Assembly: GCA_021234155.1 (NCBI GenBank)
Contig: JAJEKV010000103.1
Location: forward strand, 3,348,001 to 3,412,000
From: Isoetes taiwanensis
Taxonomy: Eukaryota; Streptophyta; Lycopodiopsida; Isoetales; Isoetaceae
Direction: 5' to 3'
DNA length: 64,000 nucleotides
Under the pieces are notes generated by a model. That model worked only from the letters and a program-made list of their open reading frames with translations, ran no database searches and was not told the origin of the DNA. Shown piece by piece: positions 46,239-56,639 of this stretch. The position numbers and the translations under genes were made by a program. Every line of letters begins with the position of its first letter. Position 1 is the stretch's first letter.

Positions 46239-47558
46239 ATGGCCCGAACCAAACAGACCGCCAGGAAGCGTCGCCCAGGCGAAACCACCAGCGCCACAGA
46301 TGCTGACATCATTCGGCAGATGCTTCGTGAGAGGCTCGCGAAAGGGGGTCGTTCGCCTTTGAGCGAGGAAGACATCTCAGAAGATCAAGATACATCTGAT
46401 CTGATTGATGTCTTCAATCAGCAGGTGGATCAGGATGAGGCCACATCACCAACCTCCATGGACGAGGAGACAAGGGAGGTGTACGAGGAAATAGAGAGGG
46501 AGATTAGAGAGCAAGAAAGGGGAGAGGACCACTCTGATGCAGCAACAGAGGTCCTCGAAGACGAAGAAGAGGCGGCACATCGGGAGAGGAGGACAAAAGA
46601 ACACCAAGAGCACAACGAGCCGAGACTTGAGCCGGCAGAGGAAGCAGACCTCGCGAGGTTCATCAGGAAGTATGAACGCCGAGAGAAGAAAAGGGAACAA
46701 AAGAAGAGGAAGAGGGAGGAGGAGGAACAGAAGGCGGCCGAAGAGAAGAAGAAGGCGAAGGGGAAATTCGTGGTCGGCCCAAGGAAACTGAAGGACGTCC
46801 CACCAAAAAGGATGCCCAACCCCAAAGTCGTCATCAAAGAGCGGCAAGCCGACCAACCTCCGAACCCCTCCGACGACTCTTCTGACGAAGAACCTAACCC
46901 CAACACAGGAGGGGAAGTTCTTCCAAACCCCGATCAGAGAGCGTGTGGTAACCGAAAGCGTGTAGCTCGGAGAAGGAACAACCGGACAAAGTGCAGAAGC
47001 CCCCTCCTTATCCAAAGTGGGACAGGAAGAAGCAGCCACGACCTGCCCGAGAGTCGTATGTCACAAACCCGGTCAAGATCTATGAGCGCAAGATGAGGGA
47101 GCACGAGGCCTATATAAAGGAGTGGGAGGCATACAACAAGTATTATGAGGAAAAAAAGCTCAGGTTTATCGAGGGAGGACGACCAACCAAGCAGCAGACC
47201 CTAAGACCCCCACCACCAAAACCCAAGGCCCGAAAAAGCTCCGCCTTAAGAAGCTCACTAGGAAGCAGCTAGAGCAAAGAGCACTACGGGAAATCCGACA
47301 CTTCCAACGCAGCTACGGCCTCCTGATTCCCCGCGCCCCCTTTGCTCGGCTAGTTAGAGAAGTAATGCAGATTTCGGGGCCGGACTCTGTGGTCCTGAGA
47401 GGCGAAGATTTCGCCGCGACTACTGTGAAGCGACCGAAAGCAGTAAGATAGTGCAACATTTTGAAGACTCAACAGCTTGCACTGTCCATGCGAAGCGAGT
47501 GACACTGATGAGGCAAGATATGCAACTTGCTACTCGCATCAAGGGAGAACGCCCTTAA
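46239..47558 (+). pseudogene. ORF A: CENH3-like histone H3 with a very long N-terminal extension
   Basis: The frame opens with MARTKQTARK, identical to the canonical H3 tail through Lys9, then departs (R for Ser10). An acidic/basic coiled-coil-like region follows (residues about 75-180) with a Lys/Arg tract KKREQKKRKRE. After a Pro/Lys-rich linker (KPPPYPKWDRKKQPRPA) the histone fold begins at about 47275. It has [24 protein letters not shown], then [44 protein letters not shown] and stop TAA 47556-47558. LLIP.APF, the loop-1 length and VTLM+D resemble CENH3 more than H3. Coding moves through three frames, each step fitting one lost base (about 46930-46985, 47225-47235 and 47361-47367), so this copy is broken or misassembled. 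Full length would be about 440 residues. No intron is seen. The protein would be expected in nucleosomes with H4. Confidence 0.85.
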
Positions 47559-47702
47559 ACTTTTTTGTAAATAATTGAAAATTTTGTAATATAGAGCAAT
47601 TTTGTATACTTTAATTGCCTGAATTTGATTAATTAGGACAAGTTAGCAGGTTTTAGCTTTTATTTCAGCAAAATAGGACATTTGCAGACCGAAAGGCGTG
47701 AT
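47559..47702 (+). other. 3' region of ORF A
   Basis: AT-rich sequence between the histone stop codon and palindrome P3. It includes TTTTGTAAATAATTG and TTTTGTAATATAG, possible 3'-end or polyadenylation context. No gene. Confidence 0.4.
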
Positions 47703-47769
47703 GTCTCACAGCTCGCGCCTGGTCAAGAAACTAAACTTTAGTTTTTGAACGAGGCGCAAGCTGTGAGAC
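47703..47769. repeat. Palindromic repeat P3 between ORF A and ORF B
   Basis: GTCTCACAGCTCGCGCCT ... GAGGCGCAAGCTGTGAGAC with the CTAAACTTTAG core, as in P1. It lies 144 bp after the end of ORF A. Confidence 0.9.
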
Positions 47770-47902
47770 CTTGCCCAAAACTTGGCCAAAACAGCTTCAA
47801 ATTGACCAAATAAGGGGTCAATTCTACCTGATTTGATGAGTCCATCATCCTTACACCCTTAGTTCACCTAAATTGGACACGTTTTGATCAAGATGGGACT
47901 GA

Positions 47903-47957
47903 TGTCTCACAGCTCGCGCCTGGTGAAGAAACTAAACTTTAGTTTTTGAGCGAGGCG
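47903..47957. repeat. Palindromic repeat P4, left part (rest at 59119-59131)
   Basis: The fourth copy is cut near the end of its right arm by G3. The left arm and core end in AGGCG at 47957, and the remaining CAAGCTGTGAGAC follows the second AGGCG at 59119. Together they restore the same 67-bp palindrome, which confirms the nesting. Confidence 0.92.
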
Positions 47958-48554
47958 TGTTTGGGGTCTGGGTTCGGGAACTCCTGCAAGACAGCCCTCT
48001 GTGAGAAACCTTGGATCTAACAGGAGAATCCGGGGGGACTATGTCACGCGGGATTTGCAAGAAAAGAACAAGAAGAAGAAAACGGAACAGAAAAGAACAA
48101 TGAGAGGAAAATGATATGCTTCCTTGATATCACTGACGAACATACATGAGCTCTCGCAATTGAGAGAAGACTGAAAAGAGACAAGACTCAAAACTCATCT
48201 AGCCCTCATATGCTAGCTCTACTCATATATATAGTACAATAGCCTCCGCCCAATATAGACACTCTGGTCGATCGGTGCCGACTCACGGAAGGAGGCCTGA
48301 TTTCTAAATAATGTTGGCGGTGCCTCTTGAAATGCCTAGAATCATGCTGACGCTGACACGGGCGGTGACGGGTCATCACTTGTCTGAGCGGCACCTCTTG
48401 TTGACGGACGCGGGGCTTTTGATTGCGTGGTCCGGCCGCTTGGTCTTCTGGCCGAGCCTTTGATGGCTGACCCATGCCGCCTCTGTGGATCCTTGAGCTT
48501 GACCTGGTCCGTCAGATGCATGAATAGTCCGAACCAGAGGCATTGGGACTAACA
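47958..48554 (-). repeat. G3 3' LTR (element orientation)
   Basis: Same sequence as 58520-59113 with scattered differences. On the minus strand it starts TGTTAGTCC. A purine-rich tract (TGGTGGGAGGGAG on the minus strand, complement of 48555-48567) lies directly against it, as expected for the polypurine tract. Confidence 0.92.
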
Positions 48555-48899
48555 CTCCCTCCCACCAAATGACACTCCCAAGAAAAGGAGGAAGTGCCCG
48601 AAGCGGAAACCAAGCGGCCGGGAAAGTGATCCTCACGGGAATGAGGTCGGGCGCCATTATGGTAATGAGCAATGAGGTCCCTGGCGTGTTTGAAGAGCGC
48701 CGTGGGTGTTGAGCCCTAGGGCGGGGATGGGCCTCAATGAGGAAGTGAGAGCGCACCATGTCTTCCAGGCGCGATGGGCAGCCGAAGGAACAAAAACTGG
48801 CACTCCATGAGAAGGCAAGTTTGAAGACCGAAGGCACCGACGCCTGGCATTCGGATTGCAAAGGAAAGATTGACGCCTATTTAAAGAGCTGGCCGGGAT

Positions 48900-51640
48900 G
48901 CATTTGAGAGCAGCACGTAAAACCCGCTTTTGACGGCAATCGGGAAGGATCCGGGTGAGGTGGCGGCATTCGCAAGAAGGTGTCAAGACCATTAAGAGCA
49001 TCGCCAGGCTTTTGCCACCCACGCCATTACCGATGTAAATCCAATTTTCAGTAGTGTCCAAAGTGGCATTATCCTCCCAATTGGAGCTGCCCGACAAATC
49101 GGGGATCCCACCGAGATCCGTGGAGATCCGAGGCGAGTCGACCAGGGCCGTGGCTATCCATGACTGGCCCAAAAGGGAAGACGCCAATCGAAGAAAGGAA
49201 CCGTGGGGGGAGGGGCTCCTAAGGAAGCATATGGAGAGGGAATCATGCCCGTGCGTGGGTTGCAGAGCCATGTCCCCTCAATGCTTGAACAAGATTTTGA
49301 TCAAGAGCACGACACCAATGGTCCCATTCTCAAGTAGAGAGTAATTGATAGACGGGAGGATTGACCCAACCCGTGGGAATGGTCTTGCTTTCCGTAAGGC
49401 CACGGAGTTGATTGTAGCCTCCCAAGTGCTCGCGATATATATCCGAAAGCAAACTCAAGATCATCGTGGTGCTTCAGATTTTTGTTTACCTGTTCCAACG
49501 TTTCAACCCCGCCACGAGGTAAGTCGCCGAGCCAATTCGGGCATGTACTCTTGTTCAAAAGTCCGAGACCCGAAAGGGATCCTGAAAATATTTGTTGGTT
49601 GGTGATAATAACCAAGCAAAGCATTTGAGTTGCCTTGAAAAACACGATGGGCCTCATCCCGAATTTATCCCCGAGATCCGCCGTAGAAGTCATGAAAACA
49701 TAAGCCATGGGCTGAACAACTTCGGAAGATGACTAATTCGGGATCTTCAACCGTGAGCTGATCAAAGACTAAGAGTGCACAAAATAAACCCTTGTCTTCT
49801 ATAGAAAGATCCGCCGATTCAAGGAAGTCCATACTTTTGAGTGGCTGTTGATGAACATTGCCATTGGCCGCATGTACCATTTCAAAAGAAAGAGGTGCCG
49901 TCGGGCCACCACATAGTCAAGATAGCTGGAAGGAGTAGAGAAGTCCACCGGGATGTTGGTGGCAATGTCAAGATATCCCTCCCTGTTTGGTTTGGGCATC
50001 CTCGCCAGATTGAACCGCTTGGTCGGAGCTGATGTTCAAGGTCACGGATCCGATGCTCTTTTCTAACAAAAGACGGACCGGATCACGGACCCGTTTTTCG
50101 TGAAGCGTGGCATGTGAAGAGGATTGCCCGGGGTATGGAGGCTAAGCGTGGCAATCTCCAGCGCCATCGATGACCTTTTGTTTCGAAAGCCCAAAAGCCG
50201 AAGTCCGGAGGGACGTTAACTGATTGGTGAGCGTGGAAAGCTGAGCTTCAAGGGAGGTGAGTCGAGCTTCACGCTCAGTGAGATTTTGTACTTGAGTGCT
50301 GTAATTGTCACAAAGCTCGGAGTACAAGGTGTCTAGCTTAGCAATGTGTTTTTCCTTGTCACTCAGAAGGGTATCTTTGGACTTGTTCTGTTCCAATAAG
50401 TCCTGAATTTCAGTTTGGAGCTGCGCTTTCTTGATCCGTAAGTAGGCTGGTCCGATCCCGAAAACCGGTGAGATCTATACGGCCTGTAATAGAGCTGCGC
50501 TTTTCTTTGAAGTTGGGCTTCCGTGGTTTGAACATGGGCGTGGCAGCTTGAAGGTCTCTTTGAACAAGACGGAAGCCTCCAGGGACGCTGAACACCGCCA
50601 TGAGAGCCTCCTCGACGCATGGAGCCGCAAGGGCCGCTTGAACATCTTGCTGGAATTTGTAGCTGTGAGCCGCCGAGGATGGGAGGCGCAGGGCCCCGCT
50701 GCTGCCTTGTCTGAGATTGTTGAGAGGCATGACGGGAATTGGAAGGCGTGGCCTCAGAGGAAGAAGAGGAGACAAAGGATACGCGTGGTCCTGGATGTTG
50801 AACAGACGAGGGAGGTGTGGCGTGAAGGTACGCCTTTGTTGAGTTGGACGCCGGGAATGCAGAGAGCCGAGTGGAGGTATGGGAAGTGGAAGGGCTCTCA
50901 AGAACCGGAAGATAATGACGAATGAGGGCCCTCAAGATGGCCACCCACGGAAATTTCAGGAGAGACAGAGGAGGGGGTAGCCCGAACGCGGTCTACTTTG
51001 AAGAAGACGGTAGAATAAAAAGCCGAGGCCAATCGACATGCAGAGTGGAGTGAATGGCGTTGATGACCATATTATAAAACGGCTTATTGATGTGGGTGTT
51101 CTTAATGGAATGCCCAAGCAATTTTTTTCGCCACGTAAACTTCACAAAAGTCTCATGAGGTTTGGCAATATTTGTGAGGCGAGCGCCGGGTTGGCTTTGA
51201 TAAGCAATAGCGCCAAACCGAAAGTGACATCCATGTCCCGTGAAGCAGCCCAAGAGACGTAAGGTTTTGCAAAGGGATGTGGAATACCTCGTAAATCAAA
51301 TGCTTTGAGTAAGTAAAATGGTGGTGCCATCGACCACCGTGAGCAAATCCTTCCGGCCGTTGACGATGTGTGCGATGAACTGCCGCAATTGCACCGGATT
51401 TGGGGCGGGAGCTCCATTTGTGAAAATTGTAAAGCTTGTGGCGTTCCGCCACTTCCGACTCGGACCAACAAGGGCCCTCGAAAAGGTGGGGCCGCGAGAA
51501 AGACACGTAACCAAAAAGAGTCGCGATCCCTTGGAGCGTAAGCTTGAAGTGTAGAAAGTTTGGGGCAGCCATGGCTTAAAAAGCCGCCGGAATAGAAGGA
51601 ACTGCTTTGAAGAAGGCGGAGAGCAGAGAACAAAAGAGGC
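48900..51640 (-). pseudogene. G3 extra coding region downstream of integrase, unrecognised
   Basis: Minus-strand frames read as decayed protein across about 2.7 kb. From about 51572: MAAPNFLHFKLTLQGIATLF, then VQLRQFIAHIVNGRKDLLTV, DMDVTFGLALLLIKANPALA and FVKFTWRKKLLGHSIKNTHI. A Ser/Pro/Arg-rich part follows, then a coiled-coil stretch (50396-50142: LTEREARLTSLEAQLSTLTN) and VARRHLFLLKWYMRPMAMFI. At 49708-49301 there is a further piece (FGMRPIVFFKATQMLCLVII). Frame changes occur between all pieces. The place matches the env-like or extra ORF of large plant gypsy elements, but no membrane or fusion signature is clear. I do not recognise the family. Confidence 0.5.
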
Positions 51641-52519
51641 GGCGCAGAGAGATCTAAAAAGGTTTAGGGCGCAAAGGTGGGCTTAAGGGGCATGATAAGG
51701 GGCGAAGCCGCAACCGCTGATGGTGCTGTGTGTCGAAAGATGCCAAGGAGGCGATTTGAGAGGCAAAAATGTGGCTAAGTCCCCAAACAACAAATGGAGA
51801 AGAAATGAACGGTGGAGATGAGGCGGAGAGAATGATGGGATGTGACAGTGGGCAAAGGACACACATTAATGTCCGATGGGCGTGAAAAGAAGAAATGGCA
51901 TTCAATGTTGGCAACTCGGTGGGATATCATTAAAAGGAATGTGTCGAAGGTACCATGGCTAGATATGCGGGCGGAGAAAAGATTCTCATTTTAGAAACAG
52001 CCTTGCATTGCAAACACGCTGGCGCATTTATGTGATTGGTCCACGCCGACAAGGAGTTCCTCGCTTGGCTATATAAGACTAACCGGAGTAAACGAAGGCA
52101 TCCGATGGCGCCAAAGATGGCTGCCGCTGGTTTGAACGAGGGATCGCACTATGCCCAATTAACCGCCGAGTGGATTACCCGCAAGATGAATTGTCCGGAC
52201 CTTCGGGCGCCGCCACAATCGCGGGCGCGGAGAATGGACGGCTGGTGTGCCGGGATGGCTGAACATCCCTAACCAAGACCAACGGGATGGAGGTGGTTCT
52301 CGCGACCTTCACTGATCCCGAAAGCGTAACCTCTACCACATCCTCGCGATCACCTCCGCTCCAAACCCGGAGTAGAGGGTTTTTCTTCTTAGGACTTAGT
52401 AGATAGGGCTCTGAGCCCGTTTTTTGTATATAAGGCAGTGCCCATAGCGGAAATAGCTGGGCTGCGCCCACATTTTGTAAAAAATTCCACCTATAATATA
52501 AATATGCCGCTGGTTTAGT
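51641..52519 (-). other. G3 spacer between extra coding region and integrase
   Basis: No convincing coding. It may contain a promoter or splice site for the downstream extra ORF. Short frames on both strands look like chance. Confidence 0.4.
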
Positions 52520-53640
52520 CACTATCTGTTGTGTGCATGTCTGGAACAGCATCTGTTTGTGGATGTGCACTTTCTGTTGTATGAAATGTTTTGAGGCGAA
52601 AGCCATTAACCAGTGTAGGTAATGGAGTGCCATCTAACTCAGCCAGTTGAAAAAACGCTGGGTCGAACCACTTGAACAATTTGATAAGGGCCAAGCCAAC
52701 GAAACTTAAGTTTACCCGGAAAAGTTTTGTACCGAGAATCATAAAGAAGAACCAAATCTCCTTCGTTGAATGTTTTTGTCTTCAGCCGTTTGTCATGTAA
52801 GGATTTTTGCAAACGCTGTCCATGAAGAACACCTAATATAAGCATCTCTTCTAAGTTCATCCAACTGCTCCAATTGATAAACCCTTTCTTTGAGTGCAAA
52901 GAAGCGGATTATGGGCAAGAGTTGAAAACAGAGTGTTGGAAGTATGTATTCAAACGGCATGAGAGCTTCTTGACCATAAACCAATTTGAAAGGGGTGTGA
53001 TCTCAGAAGCTATTTTGAAACAAGTATTGTAAGCCCAAAGAACAAGAGGGAAGCTTGTTTTGCCGCCGGCCATGAAGAAGCCGCCACAAATTTTCTTGAG
53101 AATTGTGACCAGAGTTTTGTTGGTGCTTTCAGCCAAACCATTCCCTCGAGGATAGTAAGGTGTGCTCTTGTGATGATGTATCAGGAGATAATCCGCCAGC
53201 TCCTTGATGGTGTGATTGATAAAATGGACACCACGACATCGACCAGCCCGGTGGGGCGGTCGAATCGCGTGATGATTTGTTGATAGATGACTTTGGCCGC
53301 GGCCGGGCCGCAGTTGTTGTCCGGAAGTGCGCAAGCTTCCGCCCATTTGGTAGCGAAGTCGGTGAGAACTGAATGTAGCGGCACGCGGGTGTGCCGCAAG
53401 CAGAGGATCAATGGGTCCCACAAAATCCATTCCCCATTTGCCGAAAGGAAGTGGCGTGGCAACCGGCGCCAAAGGAAGAGCGCCACGGGTCGTGGGTCGC
53501 CCCACACGCCGGCAAGCATCACACGCGGCGGCGTAATGGCGGAGCGCCTTTGAAGAGCGTGGGCCAAAAATAACCAAAGAAGAAGGATTTTTTGCGCGCC
53601 GTGGTGTCTCCATGAAAATGACCACCACCGAGCCCTTCAT
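52520..53640 (-). pseudogene. G3 integrase
   Basis: Minus-strand pieces in order: CDACRRVGRPTTRGAL (end of the zinc finger), WGMDFVGPIDP (first Asp), a decayed central region, then STPYYPRGNGLAESTNK (the catalytic Glu). The C-terminal domain gives NEGDLVLLYDSRYKTFPGKL then RWLGPYQIVQ, with no chromodomain. Several frameshifts make it inactive. Confidence 0.85.
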
Positions 53641-53739
53641 GGGCTTCTAACAATATCCGGGACCTCATGAGGGAGAAACATGGCCGAAGGATTGTATCCT
53701 TACTTTTTTGTAAAGATGGCCCGCAACCATGGTGTAGTC

Positions 53740-54262
53740 ACGACCTCGCGGAGAAATTGATGGCGACGGGATTGTCGCTATCTGGAGAGAGCGCGGGCGC
53801 CCTCGGGTGGAAGAGCTCGCGGAGGAGATATCGCTGAAAGTCATGAAACCAATGAGGTATTGCCGTGACCGTAAAGAGTTGAGCGCCGGGGAAAGGCGCC
53901 CGAGACTCCAGTGGAGGGATCATCCGTGGATGCGTGAAAGATAATCCGGGACAACATGAGATTTGCCGCCTTGTGAACAATTTCAAAAGGTGCAAATTTT
54001 GAAGGAGGACCCAACGAGCAATGCGCCCGTGGGCGTGGATTTGTTGATCAAGTAAAGAAGTGCCTGGTGGTCAACAAAGAATTTGATTTGACTGCCCAAA
54101 AGATAGTGACGGAAGCGTTGGACGCAGAAAATTAAACCCAAGGCTTCGCCCAGAAAGCGAGTAGTTGCGCTCAGCCAGTAATTGAGTTTCCTACCGGGCG
54201 AAGCGGTTTGGTTTGTCAAGCAGCGCATCATATTCTTGAGAAAGAACAGCTCCAATAGCAAA
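53740..54262 (-). pseudogene. G3 RNase H
   Basis: GRKLNYWLSATTRFLGEALG and RFRHYLLGSQIKFFVDHQAL followed by LLYLINKS match the RNase H domain that follows RT in gypsy elements. The first catalytic region, just upstream at about 54270, is decayed. Confidence 0.75.
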
Positions 54263-54489
54263 GGGGAGACATCGACATGGACATGAAAGGGCTTGTCCCA
54301 TTGAGGAGGAACAAGAACCGGGCCCGAAAGTAAGCAAAAGCTTCAATCGTTGAAAGCAAAGATCCGCCTGGGAATTCCAAGCCCCGTGGATTCATCACCC
54401 GTGAGTTTATGAATGGGATCCGCAATGGTCGCGAGCCCGTGAATGAAGGTGGAGTAATAATTGACCTTACCCAAGAAAAGAGTGTTTCC

Positions 54490-55500
54490 TTTATATTGGC
54501 TGGTGCTTGAGCCTTGAGCACACAGCTGATTTTGGCAGGATCCGTGGTGATACCTGCTTTGCTGACCACATGTCCCAACAGAACACCTGAAGTGACGCAA
54601 AAGGTGCATTTCTCGGGATTGAGACTAATGCCGGACTCATCACATTTCTGAAAGACAAGTTCCAATTTATCCAAATGGTCAGCCATGGAATCAGAGGCGA
54701 GAAGTCATCTTGAAAAATTTGCAAGAAGGGATTTTTCTTCATAAAATCATGAAAAACTGAGAGCATGATACGTTGAAACGTGGATGGAGAGTTTGATAAT
54801 CCAAAAGGAACCACCTTGTAGGCAAAAGTGCCCCACGGGGTGGTGAAGGTAGTCTTGAGTTGATCAGATTCTTTGATTGAGATCTGATTGTAGCCAGAAA
54901 AACCATCCATGAAGGAGTACATCTCATGTCCAGCAACCTCTTCCAGAACCTGGTCTGTGAAGGGAAGGGGAAAATGATCACGCTCCGTGGCCTGATTGAG
55001 TTTTCGGTAGTCCACACAAACGGATCTTACCATTGTGTTTGAGTGCAATGACGATGGGGCTCACCCACTCGTAATGTTTGACCTCATAGATCAAACCCGC
55101 AAAGAAAGGAGTTTGTCAATTTCCGCCTTTGACGCGATCACTGTAATTGGGGTTGAGCCGGATCGCCGTTGCTAGATCTGGGCATGCATCGACTTGGTAG
55201 GAATGGTGAGTTCCCCAAGGTTTTGTTGATCCCCCAAGATCTCTCAGAGCTCCGTGCTTAAAAATGTGTTTGAACTTTTTGAAAAGCGTGACGGCCCCAA
55301 TTACGATAGGGTGTGGGAAGATTGGCGTTAATCCGGACAGCGATTGTTGCCTACGCCCACAATCTCTACGCCGAGTCTGAATATGGGGATAACTTCCATG
55401 TCCCGGACAATATGAGCAGGAGGTTGAAGCATAACAGATGTGTGGCGCTCCAGCGCGTGGTGAAAAGAGAGGTTGCCGAAGTTTCCTCAAGCAGCAGGTT
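54490..55500 (-). pseudogene. G3 reverse transcriptase
   Basis: From about 55048: VCVDYRKLNQATERDHFPLP, MYSFMDGFSGYNQISIKESD, YKVVPFGLSNSPSTFQRIML, then IFQDDF at the catalytic box and ISLNPEKCTFCVTSGVLLGH in another frame. At least three frame changes are needed, and the region upstream (55490-55116) is only partly readable. Confidence 0.88.
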
Positions 55501-55749
55501 GCTTCATGACAAGTGTACTTCCACAGAGCCGCAGGAGGTTCGCCACCGAAAAGTGATCAACACGCTGGATTGATTGCAAGGAGCCGATAAGGGTCAAGCA
55601 AAGCAGCCACAGCCGGGTCCCCGATCAAGAGTCATTTCTCCCCAAGGATCAAAGATACCGGGTAGGATGACAGAGGCGCACTTCGCAGTGGAGCCCGAAC
55701 TTGATAAATATTCTCGGGCCCCTCGAGTCGGTGTCGGAGAGAGAGGGTT

Positions 55750-56350
55750 CAGCATTGTCGACGGAAATGATTTTGCCCGTTTCCAAGTCCATGGTGGCAT
55801 TGAGGTGACCATCGCTGATGACTAACCGATCCGTGACCCAAGAATGAATGCTCTTGGCCCTGGCGGGAGAAAAAAGGTCCGGCCGACCAACATTTCATAA
55901 TCACCGGATCTTCTCCAGCCTTCCAAACACCAAATTCCAAGGGGAATCTGGAGATCACCTATGTTGATGTGAAGAAGAGGCGTGGACGCTTTGAGGTTCG
56001 GATATGGCCATTGGCCAATTTGATGTCATATGGGGCACGATAGAGTTGTTTGATGCCCATTTGTTTGCGGAGTTTATCCGCGATGAGATTGACCGCGCTT
56101 ACCTCCGCCAATTTGAACATGATTGACTTGTTGATTGCCCACCGTGGCATGGACCGTGGGAGTAGAGGTAGCAACAGCCCCAACCAAAACGGCCGGGAGT
56201 GGTAACCGGTCCTTGAGAGCAGGACAGAGTTTCAAAATTGTAGCCAAGCTTAAAGGAATTTTGATTTTGGCTAGCTCCTCTTGGAGTTCCAGAGGCACAT
56301 GAGAAAAAGGATCGGCTGGATCCACAAAAGTGGAGTGCGTGGTAAGGAAG
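55750..56350 (-). pseudogene. G3 protease region, active site lost
   Basis: KLAEVSAVNLIADKLRKQMG and YDIKLANGHIRTSKRP correspond to the loop and flap region of gypsy proteases, but the Asp-Ser/Thr-Gly triplet before the AVNLI segment reads AEV. Upstream, DPADPFSHVPLELQEELAKI is a gag-protease linker. Confidence 0.55.
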
Positions 56351-56639
56351 CAAAGAACTTCTTTGAGTAGGTCAACCTCCGCTGGGCGATATTGGGATAT
56401 GTCCGAGAGCGTGGAGGTTGAGACGTGGAAGGTGCGCCTTGTCGTTGTTGAGCTCTCGTGGTGGCATGGACATTAGCCAACGCGGGCGGCCTTCGCCAGC
56501 CTTGCATGAGGTTCAAAATGCTTTGGCTTAACTTTAGGCATGACATTCGCATGAGTTTCTCCAAGTCCGTGCGCGAAATGGACCTTTTGTCTTCTCGCAT
56601 GAGGAATGGCGCCGATCGTAAAAGGCAAAGGTTGCGTGC

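Noticed and set aside
46239-46268. H3 tail match as chance
   Set aside because: Ten identical residues at the start codon together with an H3-type fold at the other end of the same gene make coincidence very unlikely.
46430-46906. Long minus-strand frame opposite ORF A
   Set aside because: It mirrors the Glu/Lys/Arg-rich codons of ORF A (Ser/Phe/Leu-rich translation), has no domain, and lies opposite clear coding.
48657-51562. Plus-strand frames inside G3
   Set aside because: They lie opposite the minus-strand element coding and show no recognisable features.
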